From the NCBI GenBank assembly GCA_017428325.1, contig JAFRRA010000002.1, positions 496,001-560,000 on the forward strand: a stretch of DNA of 64,000 nt. Reading direction: 5' to 3'. Positions 52,950-61,089 of this stretch are shown piece by piece (the stretch's first letter is position 1; every line of letters starts with the position of its first letter). This DNA comes from Bacteroidales bacterium (GTDB taxonomy: Bacteria > Bacteroidota > Bacteroidia > Bacteroidales > UBA932). The notes under the pieces are model-generated. The model had not been told where the DNA came from. It saw nothing but the letters and a program-made list of their open reading frames with translations, and did no database searches. Both the position numbers and the translations under genes were made by a program.

Positions 52950-54134
52950 TTATCTTCTCTTTGCGCTCAGGATCTTGCCGATATACATGTGGTGTATCTT
53001 GGTCTGAGGGCGCTTTTCGTAGAATTCCTTTCCAGGGCCAATCATGTTCTCTTTGTCGAAAGGAGCCTTGTAGATGAGCTCGCATTCATAGACCTCGTAT
53101 GCTTCCTGATAGTATGGAGCTCCGTGCTCTGTGAACTGAACGTGAAGTCCAAGAGCCTTTGCCTTGTCCTCGTCCTTGCCGCTGTGGCTGCCCATATATT
53201 CCAGAATGTCTTTCCTGCTTTCGTCGAAAGTCATCACAGTGAAGTACTTGCAGTTTTCCATCATTGGCTGGGTGTATCTGGATTCTGATACATAAACTGT
53301 CAGGGTGTTGACATCGTGGCCCCAGAGATTTCCGAGGGCTCCCCATCCGATGGTCATGGCGTTGCTCTTGTCCTTGTCTCCGACAGCAAGCAGGAGGCCG
53401 TCTCCCTTGAACCAGAGGAACGGGTTGCCTGTAAAGTCGTCTGTATAGTCGAAATCGGAGAATACCGTATTTTCTGTCATCTTTTCCATATCAATAGTTT
53501 TTCCGTCTGCGCTGCCATATCTGTTGTAGGAAACGTTTGCAGGTTTCCATTTGTCCTTAGGAGTTGGATTCTGGGCAGGATAGCCGATTACAACAACATT
53601 TAAAGGAATAATGTGGTAAGGGAGTGCCAGTACCTCAGCGATGCTCTTGCATCTGTCAAGATCCGGATAGACGCCTGTCCATACTGCACCCAGTCCCAAT
53701 GCGTTGGCTGCGAGAAGAAGGTTCTCTGTCGCTGCTGAAGCATCCTGGATCCAGAAGTCACGCCCGCCGCCTTCCAGCGCCTTGAGCATATCTCCGCAGA
53801 CTGCAATTGCAAGCGGAGCCTTGGCCACCATTCCGGAATAAGGGCTGGTCTCGGACAGTGCCTTGAGCTGGTCCTTGTCAGTGACAACAACGAAATGCCA
53901 AGGCTGCTTGTTCATTGCGGTAGGGGCGGCCATAGCGGCCTTGAGAAGTTTATCTATTTTCTCCTGTTCTACGGGCGCCTCTGTGTAGGCCCTTATGGAT
54001 GTCCTGGTTGCAATGTTCTCAAGGACAATGTTTTCCTTGTCCGTCTCCGATACTTTTGCCTTACGGCTGGTAATGTAGAGCAGCACTGCAAGAGCCAGTA
54101 TGCAGAGCGCCAGAAGAATCTTGGTGGTTTTCAT
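52950..54134 (-). CDS. Fusion of nitroreductase and flavin reductase-like domain, membrane anchored or exported
   Basis: A 394-residue protein. The N-terminal hydrophobic segment (ILLALCILALAVLLYITSRK) is an anchor or signal. Residues about 40-210 are a nitroreductase domain: RTSIRAYTEAPVEQEKIDKLL, AAPTAMNKQPWHFVVV, GLGAVWTGVYPD. Residues about 235-394 are a flavin reductase/split-barrel domain: FLWFKGDGLLLAVGDKDKSNAMTIGWGALGNLWG, then VNTLTVYVSESRYT. Both domains bind FMN in their families. An exported two-flavin enzyme is unusual. Operon neighbours: MarC and a PLP enzyme. Confidence 0.87.
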   Translation of the reverse strand: MKTTKILLALCILALAVLLYITSRKAKVSETDKENIVLENIATRTSIRAYTEAPVEQEKIDKLLKAAMAAPTAMNKQPWHFVVVTDKDQLKALSETSPYSGMVAKAPLAIAVCGDMLKALEGGGRDFWIQDASAATENLLLAANALGLGAVWTGVYPDLDRCKSIAEVLALPYHIIPLNVVVIGYPAQNPTPKDKWKPANVSYNRYGSADGKTIDMEKMTENTVFSDFDYTDDFTGNPFLWFKGDGLLLAVGDKDKSNAMTIGWGALGNLWGHDVNTLTVYVSESRYTQPMMENCKYFTVMTFDESRKDILEYMGSHSGKDEDKAKALGLHVQFTEHGAPYYQEAYEVYECELIYKAPFDKENMIGPGKEFYEKRPQTKIHHMYIGKILSAKRR

Positions 54135-54144
54135 AAATGCGGTT

Positions 54145-54735
54145 TTATTGGTGCAGAATCTTCATTATGTTGGTGGCGAAAAGCTTGACGCTCATTGCCA
54201 GAAGTATGATGCCGAAGAACTTCCTCAGCACGTAGACGGTTCCCTTGCCCAGCACCTTCTCAATCCAGGTGACATTCCTCAAAACAAAGAACACAATTAC
54301 CATATTCAGTGCAATCGCGATTATGATGTTGAGGACAGAATACTCTGCCCTCAGGGAAAGCATTGTGGTGAGGGCGCCGGCACCGGCAATCAGAGGGAAA
54401 ATCAGAGGAACTATGGTTGGGCTGCCTCCCGGGGAATCATTGTACTTGAATATCTCTATTCCAAGAATCATTTCCAGGGCCAGGGCAAAGATTACAAGGG
54501 CACCGGCTGTTGCAAATTCGTGTATTTCAACGCCGAACAGAGCCAGCATCCAGTTTCCGGCAAAAAGGAAGAACATAAACAGGATAAAGGCTCCTATGGC
54601 TGCCTTGCCGGCTTCTATCTTCTTGCCTTTAGCCTGGAGGTCCAGCACTATAGGGGTGCTTCCGGTGATGTCTATGATTGCGAACATCACCATAAAGGCA
54701 CTGGCAATTTCTCTTATGCTGAGGTATAGCTGCAT
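54145..54735 (-). CDS. MarC family integral membrane protein
   Basis: A 196-residue protein with about six helices. MarC/UPF0056 signatures: FAIIDITGSTPIVLDL (near 20), GGSPTIVPLIFPLIAGAGALTTM (near 105-125). The function of MarC is not settled; earlier links to antibiotic resistance were withdrawn. Located ten bases before the nitroreductase fusion gene and nine bases after the PLP enzyme gene, in one operon. Confidence 0.9.
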   Translation of the reverse strand: MQLYLSIREIASAFMVMFAIIDITGSTPIVLDLQAKGKKIEAGKAAIGAFILFMFFLFAGNWMLALFGVEIHEFATAGALVIFALALEMILGIEIFKYNDSPGGSPTIVPLIFPLIAGAGALTTMLSLRAEYSVLNIIIAIALNMVIVFFVLRNVTWIEKVLGKGTVYVLRKFFGIILLAMSVKLFATNIMKILHQ

Positions 54736-54744
54736 ATCAATTGA

Positions 54745-55758
54745 CTAGAGCGGGAATGTTTCACTGATAGGGAAGAGCCCGAAGAGTCCACCGGTGTGGA
54801 TGAACAGGATGTTGTCGTCCGGATTGATCCTGGTTTCCTGGTCCGCGTCTTTCTGGAGCTCGTTCCAGAGTCCGTACATAGCCTTGCCGGTGTAGACAGG
54901 GTCTAGGATGAGGCTTTCCAGACGGGCAATCTTGCGGATGAATTCCAGTTCCTCAGGCCTTGACAGGGCATAGCCTATGCCAACATACTTGTCGTTAATC
55001 TCAATATTGCTACGCAAAACGGCTGTGTCGCTATAGTCTTTAGTGTCAAGGAACTCTTTAAGCAGATGTTTGGCCTCGTTGGAGATTCTGTCTGCAATGT
55101 CGGTGAAATATTCCACATTGTCGCAGACGGCCATTCCTATGCAGCGCTTGCCCAGATGGCCCAGCTCGTTTGCCAGATGGAGGCCGGCTATCGTTCCGCC
55201 GCTTCCGGTAGCCACAACTATAGTGTTGAACTCGATTCCCATCTGCTTTTCCTGCTGGAGGATTTCCTGCATGCAGGTGTAGTAACCTAGGGTACCGATG
55301 GCGTTGGATGCTCCTTCAGGAATAATGTAAGGGTTGAATCCCAGTTTGCGGTAGGATTCGGCCATGTCTTCCATAATTTCCTGACGGTGGTTGCGGTATT
55401 CCTCCTGGTTGCAGAACCTTACGTCTGCACCCAGAAGCCTGTCCAGGAAGTAGTTGCCCTTTACCGGAGGTTCGTCGCTGATCCTCAGCAGCACAGCGGA
55501 TTTCATTCCCAGCTGGGTGGCTGCCGCCACTGTTGCACGGCAGTGGTTGGACTGTATTCCTCCGCAGGTTATCAGGAGGTCGCAGCCTTTTTCCATAGCG
55601 TCTGCGGTCTCGAATTCCAGTTTGCGTACCTTGTTGCCGGAAAGCTCTGTTCCGGTCTGGTCGTCTCTCTTTATCCAGATGTTTGCTCCAAGTTCTTTGG
55701 AGAGCCTTTCAAGGCGATAGATTTTTGTCGGCAGATTTGCCAGTCTCGTTCTTTTCAT
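54745..55758 (-). CDS. D-cysteine desulfhydrase/ACC deaminase-like PLP enzyme
   Basis: A 337-residue fold-type II PLP enzyme. Seen: WIKRDDQTGTELSGNKVRKLEF with the PLP lysine near residue 43, GGIQSNHCRATVAAA near 68-82, and VVATGSGGTIAGL near 185. The family deaminates D-cysteine or 1-aminocyclopropane carboxylate; most enteric members act on D-cysteine, giving pyruvate, sulfide and ammonia. Substrate choice is not fixed by the motifs I can see. First gene of the operon, starting next to a palindromic promoter. Confidence 0.87.
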   Translation of the reverse strand: MKRTRLANLPTKIYRLERLSKELGANIWIKRDDQTGTELSGNKVRKLEFETADAMEKGCDLLITCGGIQSNHCRATVAAATQLGMKSAVLLRISDEPPVKGNYFLDRLLGADVRFCNQEEYRNHRQEIMEDMAESYRKLGFNPYIIPEGASNAIGTLGYYTCMQEILQQEKQMGIEFNTIVVATGSGGTIAGLHLANELGHLGKRCIGMAVCDNVEYFTDIADRISNEAKHLLKEFLDTKDYSDTAVLRSNIEINDKYVGIGYALSRPEELEFIRKIARLESLILDPVYTGKAMYGLWNELQKDADQETRINPDDNILFIHTGGLFGLFPISETFPL

Positions 55759-55763
55759 GAAAG

Positions 55764-55781
55764 CAAATTTAATTAAATTTG
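55764..55781. promoter_or_regulatory. Perfect palindrome containing two divergent -7 boxes
   Basis: CAAATTTAATTAAATTTG equals its own reverse complement. Read on plus it gives TAAATTTG (55774-55781) for the 55818 gene; on minus it gives the same box (55764-55771) for the PLP enzyme at 55758. On the minus side only five bases separate box and ATG. Both promoters cannot easily be occupied together, so they probably compete. Confidence 0.6.
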
Positions 55782-55817
55782 TGAATGCTTAAATAAAGAA
55801 TAAAAAGATTTCACGAT

Positions 55818-58800
55818 ATGCGTTCTACAAAGTTCTTTTCCAGGGCAGCCGCTGTGATTGCTGCCGCATTGATACTGATTCCGGCCACATTGTTTTCACA
55901 GGAGAACAGCTATCCGGATGTGCTTCTGAAGAATAAGCCAAGTGTCAAGGTCACCGACCTGAAGCAATTCGATCCTGCCTGCCAGAAGGTGAGGACATAT
56001 CTCCGCACCCTTTCCAACGGAGTGAAGGTTCCGATCAAGGTTGACAACGCCTACACATTCAAGAACAACGATTCACTTTATCTGAATTTCAACCGCAATA
56101 TCGCCGATTATCCTGTCCGTCAGGATGGTGTGAAAAAGATATATGAAATCGTAAAGTCAAATCTCCCAGCATCGCTGAAGAACAAGAAGGTTGCCATCTT
56201 CTCCAACGGTTCTCGCCTTGAGGATCTGGTGACTCCGTTCTACAATTCAAGCGGTTCCTGGGCCAAGATACAGAAAGAGGGCACAAAGGAGGACAAGCCG
56301 AAGGGCATACGCCTGAAGGAGCAGGAAGGCAAGCCTTACGCCATCACAAAGGGTCTGCAGAACAGGCATATCGCGATGCAGAACAGTCACGGATGGTTTT
56401 ACGAGCCTACGCTCGACAGATGGGAGTTCCAGAGAGCCAGGCTGTTCGGAGTGGTTGAGGATACATATACAATGAGTTATGTGGAGCCGTTCCTGGTTCC
56501 TATGCTGGAGAACGCCGGTGCGGTTGTCCTCATTCCTAAGGAGAGAGACTGGACCAGGGAGGAAGTCATCGTGGATAACGATACCCAGTCAAACGGATTC
56601 AGCTCCTCAGACGGTTCCTACAACTGGACAAAGGGAGACGGCGAGGGTTTTGCCCATCCGAAGAAATCCTACACTTTTGGGGAGAATCCTTTCAAGATGG
56701 GTTCATACATGCAGGTTGAAGGTCTGCTTGCCAAAGGCCAGAGCGAGCCTTCAGAAAGCCTCAACGAGAGCACGATAACCTGGACTCCTTCTTTCGAGGA
56801 GGAAGGGGATTATGCCGTTTACATTTCCTACAAGACTCTTCCAAGCAGCGCTGACAAGGTTACATATACTGTTAAGTACAATGGCGGCCAGGCTGAGTTC
56901 TCCGTGAACCAGAAGATGGGCGGAAGCATGTGGATTTACCTTGGAACATTCCACTTCAAGGCCGGAAGCCAAGACCAGGGCGTATTCCTCACCAACAGAA
57001 ACAGTTACGGTACCGTTACCGCTGATGCCTGCAAGTTCGGAGGCGGAATGGGAAACATCGCCAGGGGAGAAGGCGAGGGCTTTGTAAGCGGAATGCCAAG
57101 GTTCCTCGAGGGCGCCAGATATTATCTGCAGTGGAGCGGTTTCGCTGATACGGTTTACTCCGTTTCCCACAACACCAATGACTACACGGACGACTATGTC
57201 TCCAGGGGCAAGTTTGTAAATGCAATAGCAGGACAGAGCAGGGCGATTCCTAAATGGGGTGCCGAGAGCCGACATATTCCGGTTGACCTCTCGTTCGCGT
57301 TCCATACTGATGCTGGCAACTCGCTGGGAGACACTATTATAGGGACACTTTCAATCTACACCAGGATTTGCAAGGACTTCGGCGGAGAGGACAAATATCC
57401 TAACGGGGACGACAGAATCCTGGGCCGTTACCTTGCGGATATCGTTCAGACTCAGCTCGTGGATGACATTTCAGACAAGTACGGCTTTGACTGGAGCCGC
57501 CGCCAGCTCTGGGACCGCTCTTATTCCGAGAGCCGTTCACCTCAGGTTCCCGGAATGCTGCTTGAATTCCTTTCTCACCACAATTTTGCGGATATGAAAT
57601 TCGGCCTTGACCCGGACTTCCGCTTCACTGCTTCCAGGGCCATTTACAAGGGAATACTGAAGTTCCTGGCATGGAAGAACAAGGTTCCATACACTGTCCA
57701 GCCTCTTCCTGTAAACAATATGGAGGTTGTCCTTGAGAACCCTTCCAAGAGGGAAGTTGAGTTTGAGACAGTTGTAACTAAACCTCAGAAGAAGACAAAG
57801 AAGGGCAAGAAGACTAACACAACAACCGTTACCAAGAAAGTTGCCTCATTTGATTCCGTGAGCGAGGGAGAAATCCACGCCATTGTAACCTGGAGCGATG
57901 TCGAGGACAAGCTGGAGCCTACTGCCGCTCCAACCGGTTATGTCGTTTACTCCGCGATCGATAACAACGGATTCGACCAGGGCACTTATGTCGCTGAGCC
58001 TAAATACCGCGTCAAGATAGAGAAAGACCACATCTACCGCTTCAAGGTTGCAGCGGTCAATGCAGGCGGAGAGAGCTTCCCTTCAGAGGTTGTGGCTGTC
58101 GGTGTTCCGAGCCAGAGAAAATCAGATGACATTGTGCTCGTTGTCAACGCTTTCGATCGCGTAGGCGCTCCTAAATGGATCCAGAGCAAGGATTCTACAA
58201 TTGCCGGTTTCCTGGCGGATTATGACCACGGCGTCCCTTATATAAAGGACGCTTCCTATCTTGGCAAGATGTACGAGTACCGCAGGGAGGTTCCTTGGAC
58301 TGATGACGATGCTCCAGGCTTCGGTGCTTGCTACAATGACGAGGCCGGAAACATCATTGCCGGCAACACCTTTGACTATGCCTATGACCACGGCCTTGGC
58401 TTTATGCATAACGGCTATGCTTTCATTTCTTCAACCAGAAGCGCGGTTGAAAGCGGAAAGACCGATATGAGGAATTATTCCATCTGCGATATTATTATGG
58501 GCAAGCAGTGCCAGAGCAATGACGGAAGCCTCACCAAGCTTGTTAAGTACCACGTCTATACTCCGGAAATGAAGAAGGCCATTACTGACTATTGCTGTGC
58601 CGGAAGGAATCTCATCCTTTCCGGAGCCTATGTCTCAACTGACCTTGTTGATGCCTATGAAGTAGACAAGACCGAAGGCCCTAAGTTTGCCGCAGATGTC
58701 CTGAAGATCAAGTGGATGACCCACAGCGCTGCAAAGGACGGAAGGGTTTCTTCCGTAATGAATAGCTTCGGATTCAACGGAACATTCGAGTTCTACAGCA

Positions 58801-59033
58801 CTCTCAACAGCAAGAAATATGTCTGCGAGGCTCCGGATGCATTCACTCCTGCCGGTAAGGATTCGTACACTGTGATGCGTTATCCTCAGACAAGCATAAG
58901 CGCCGCCGTGGTTTATCCCGGAAAGGAATATAAGACAGCAGTCTTCGGTTTCCCGATCGAGACTCTCAAGTCCCAGGACCAGATAGACAAATTGATAGGC
59001 CAGACAATCGACTTCTTCAACCAGAAAGAATAA
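55818..59033 (+). CDS. Large exported protein, golvesin-like and amidase-like domains
   Basis: A 1071-residue protein with signal peptide (ALILIPATLFSQ). The central part contains a golvesin/xanthan-lyase-type module (about 250-420; EEEGDYAVYISYKTLPSSADKVTYTVKYNGG). Flanking stretches resemble an N-acetylmuramoyl-L-alanine amidase split around it: early RHIAMQNSHGWFYEP, later SLSFAFHTDAG-like (VDLSFAFHTDAG) and LLEFLSHHNFADM, each with His or Glu suitable for zinc. A fibronectin III-like domain (about 680-770) and a further C-terminal domain of unknown type follow. Cell-wall hydrolysis in the periplasm is plausible, from family knowledge. Confidence 0.8.
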   Translation: MRSTKFFSRAAAVIAAALILIPATLFSQENSYPDVLLKNKPSVKVTDLKQFDPACQKVRTYLRTLSNGVKVPIKVDNAYTFKNNDSLYLNFNRNIADYPVRQDGVKKIYEIVKSNLPASLKNKKVAIFSNGSRLEDLVTPFYNSSGSWAKIQKEGTKEDKPKGIRLKEQEGKPYAITKGLQNRHIAMQNSHGWFYEPTLDRWEFQRARLFGVVEDTYTMSYVEPFLVPMLENAGAVVLIPKERDWTREEVIVDNDTQSNGFSSSDGSYNWTKGDGEGFAHPKKSYTFGENPFKMGSYMQVEGLLAKGQSEPSESLNESTITWTPSFEEEGDYAVYISYKTLPSSADKVTYTVKYNGGQAEFSVNQKMGGSMWIYLGTFHFKAGSQDQGVFLTNRNSYGTVTADACKFGGGMGNIARGEGEGFVSGMPRFLEGARYYLQWSGFADTVYSVSHNTNDYTDDYVSRGKFVNAIAGQSRAIPKWGAESRHIPVDLSFAFHTDAGNSLGDTIIGTLSIYTRICKDFGGEDKYPNGDDRILGRYLADIVQTQLVDDISDKYGFDWSRRQLWDRSYSESRSPQVPGMLLEFLSHHNFADMKFGLDPDFRFTASRAIYKGILKFLAWKNKVPYTVQPLPVNNMEVVLENPSKREVEFETVVTKPQKKTKKGKKTNTTTVTKKVASFDSVSEGEIHAIVTWSDVEDKLEPTAAPTGYVVYSAIDNNGFDQGTYVAEPKYRVKIEKDHIYRFKVAAVNAGGESFPSEVVAVGVPSQRKSDDIVLVVNAFDRVGAPKWIQSKDSTIAGFLADYDHGVPYIKDASYLGKMYEYRREVPWTDDDAPGFGACYNDEAGNIIAGNTFDYAYDHGLGFMHNGYAFISSTRSAVESGKTDMRNYSICDIIMGKQCQSNDGSLTKLVKYHVYTPEMKKAITDYCCAGRNLILSGAYVSTDLVDAYEVDKTEGPKFAADVLKIKWMTHSAAKDGRVSSVMNSFGFNGTFEFYSTLNSKKYVCEAPDAFTPAGKDSYTVMRYPQTSISAAVVYPGKEYKTAVFGFPIETLKSQDQIDKLIGQTIDFFNQKE

Positions 59034-59152
59034 AGAGCAGTCTGTAAATATCCTAAAGCCCTCGCTTCGCTCGTCCCGACCTGCCAGATGGCAGGCCACC
59101 CATTCATGTGGCCATGGGCGGCCACAGGCTCACGGATACTTCAGACTGCTCT
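59034..59152. repeat. Large branched inverted-repeat element
   Basis: Outer arms AGAGCAGTCTG (59034-59044) and CAGACTGCTCT (59142-59152) pair perfectly; inside them TATCC (59049-59053) pairs with GGATA (59134-59138). Enclosed are smaller hairpins: CCTGCCA/TGGCAGG with a two-base loop (59080-59095), CCAC/GTGG, and TGGCC/GGCCA. It starts one base after the stop codon of the amidase-like gene. No T-tract follows, and a separate terminator comes next, so the element is something else. Confidence 0.72.
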
Positions 59153-59163
59153 ATAAAAATAAT

Positions 59164-59189
59164 GATGGGCTGACGATTGTCAGCCCATC
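59164..59189. terminator. Bidirectional terminator for rnpB and the 55818 gene
   Basis: Perfect 11-base-pair stem GATGGGCTGAC / GTCAGCCCATC around GATT. On the minus strand it is followed by ATTATTTTTA, suited to ending rnpB; on plus by TGTTTTA. Confidence 0.8.
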
Positions 59190-59194
59190 TGTTT

Positions 59195-59523
59195 TAAGGT
59201 ACGGGTTAAGCCGGATTCTGTCCCCTTGCGGGTCTTTATCATTTATCTGGCGCAGCTTACCCCTCGGCAAAGGACGAGCAGCCCTTGAATGCCGATATAC
59301 ATAGCCTTGCAGGATGCGGCGGAGTACCCGGATAATGTCGCCATTATCTGTCGTGAGCTCTTGCCTCGCGTTTTCACCCTTACCTCAAGACTCTCGTCTA
59401 GGGGCGGTTGTTTTCTGTTACCCCGAACATAAGCTTACGCCCATCTGTGCTTTCCACAGCGCATTGCTCTGCCCTGTCCGGACTTTCCTCCGATTACTCG
59501 GCGATAAAGTTCCCGTACCGAGG
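59195..59523 (-). ncRNA. rnpB: RNase P RNA (class A)
   Basis: Catalytic RNA that trims tRNA 5' ends. On the minus strand: P1 arms GGTACGGG and CCCGTACC (59512-59519 and 59198-59205), the conserved GAGGAAAGTCCGGAC (59476-59490), the ACAGAAAACAACCGCC region near 59404-59420, and the 3' GAATCCGGCTTA (59207-59218). Order and spacing fit bacterial type A RNase P RNA. The ends are approximate within a few bases. Confidence 0.95.
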
Positions 59524-59525
59524 GA

Positions 59526-59553
59526 CAAAGATAGTGTTTTTACATTATCTTTG
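59526..59553. promoter_or_regulatory. Divergent promoters of rnpB and the SLC13 gene
   Basis: The minus strand carries TATCTTTG (59526-59533) just before the rnpB 5' end. The plus strand carries TATCTTTG (59546-59553), 30 bases before the ATG at 59584. Only 12 bases lie between the boxes. Within the 550-base gap 59034-59583 the contents are the branched repeat, the terminator, rnpB and this pair. Confidence 0.65.
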
Positions 59554-59583
59554 CGACGCAATTTTATTTAACACAAACGGTCT

Positions 59584-61089
59584 ATGTTTACACGGTATAT
59601 TGGTTTTGAGAAAGTTGACAAATTCCTGAAGAAATATTACGAGAAATGGACTCATCCGGATAAGGCGATGAAGAAGGTTTATCAGGCCATTGTGGTGCTG
59701 ATACTTACGTTATTCGTGTGGAATATGCCTTCTTCCTGGTTTGGACTGGAAGGGATAACTGTGGTCCAGCAGAGGCTTATCGCCGTGTTCGTTTTCGCGA
59801 TGCTGATGTGGATTATGGAAGTGGTTCCGGCCTGGGCTACTTCCGTGGCTGTGATAGGACTGCTTCTTCTGTTCACGTCGGATTCGGGAATAGGGCCGAT
59901 GTGCGATGCCGAGAAAGTGGGAAAGCTTTTAAGCTACAAGGGAGTGATGGCAACGTTCGCCGATCCTGTGATCATGCTGTTCATCGGAGGTTTTATCCTG
60001 GCAATTGCAGCCACAAAGACAGGTCTTGATGCTCGTCTGGCAAAGATTCTCCTAACTCCTTTCGGAAAGAAGAGCGAGAACGTGCTGCTGGGATTCCTTC
60101 TTATAACCGGACTGTTCTCGATGTTCATCAGCAACACTGCAACTGCCGCTATGATGCTTACCTTCCTTACTCCTGTGTTCAGGCAGCTTCCTGCCAGCGG
60201 AAAGGGAAGGATAGCCATGGCACTTGCAATTCCGGTTGCGGCAAACCTGGGAGGAATGGGAACTCCGATCGGAACTCCTCCAAACACAATCGCGATAAAA
60301 TATCTCAACGATCCTGAAGGGCTGAACCTCGGTATCGGATTCGGCCAGTGGATGATGTTCATGTTCCCTCTGGTTATCGTGCTGCTGTTTGTGGCCTGGT
60401 ACATAATAAAGAAGATGTTCCCGTTCACTCAGAAGACCGTGGAACTCCAGATAGAAGAGAACCTTCACAAGGGATGGCACACTCCTGTAGTTGTCGTTAC
60501 ATTTTTCGTTACTGTCATTCTCTGGCTTCTCGATTCCGTTACCGGAATTAATTCTTACACTGTGGCTCTGATTCCGTTTGTGGTGTTTGCGCTGACTGGA
60601 GTCATTAACCGCCGAGACCTGGAACAGATCAACTGGTCTGTCATCTGGATGGTTGCCGGCGGTTTTGCACTGGGTTACGGACTCAACGCTTCCGGACTTG
60701 CGGATCTGGCAGTCAAGAGCATACCGTTCGGAAACTTCTCTCCTCTGTTCATCCTGATTCTTTCCGGACTTATCTGTTATGCGCTGTCAAACTTCATATC
60801 CAACTCAGCGACAGCCGCTCTGCTTATGCCAATCCTTGCCGTTGTCTGCACCGCTATGGGAGACAGTCTGGGAGTAATTGGAGGCACCTCGACTGTTCTG
60901 ATTGGCGTGGCAATAGCAGCGTCAAGCGCAATGATTCTACCGATCTCCACTCCGCCAAACGCTCTGGCCTTCGCAACCAATCTGGTAAGCCAGAAGGATA
61001 TGAGCAGGATAGGTGTGATAATGGGAGTCATCAGCATGGTCTTCGGATATGGCCTGCTGTATCTGATCGGTTCCCTGCACCTGCTTTAG
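59584..61089 (+). CDS. SLC13/DASS family sodium-coupled anion transporter
   Basis: A 501-residue membrane protein with about 11 helices. The two sodium/substrate clamshell motifs are visible: MFISNTATAAMML (near 183) and NFISNSATAALLM (near 400), each with the S-N-T/S pattern. GGMGTPIGTPPNTIA (near 220) and LPISTPPNALAFATN (near 455) follow each. The family imports di- and tricarboxylates or sulfate. The substrate is not certain. Its stop codon overlaps the stop of the convergent gene by four bases. Confidence 0.93.
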   Translation: MFTRYIGFEKVDKFLKKYYEKWTHPDKAMKKVYQAIVVLILTLFVWNMPSSWFGLEGITVVQQRLIAVFVFAMLMWIMEVVPAWATSVAVIGLLLLFTSDSGIGPMCDAEKVGKLLSYKGVMATFADPVIMLFIGGFILAIAATKTGLDARLAKILLTPFGKKSENVLLGFLLITGLFSMFISNTATAAMMLTFLTPVFRQLPASGKGRIAMALAIPVAANLGGMGTPIGTPPNTIAIKYLNDPEGLNLGIGFGQWMMFMFPLVIVLLFVAWYIIKKMFPFTQKTVELQIEENLHKGWHTPVVVVTFFVTVILWLLDSVTGINSYTVALIPFVVFALTGVINRRDLEQINWSVIWMVAGGFALGYGLNASGLADLAVKSIPFGNFSPLFILILSGLICYALSNFISNSATAALLMPILAVVCTAMGDSLGVIGGTSTVLIGVAIAASSAMILPISTPPNALAFATNLVSQKDMSRIGVIMGVISMVFGYGLLYLIGSLHLL

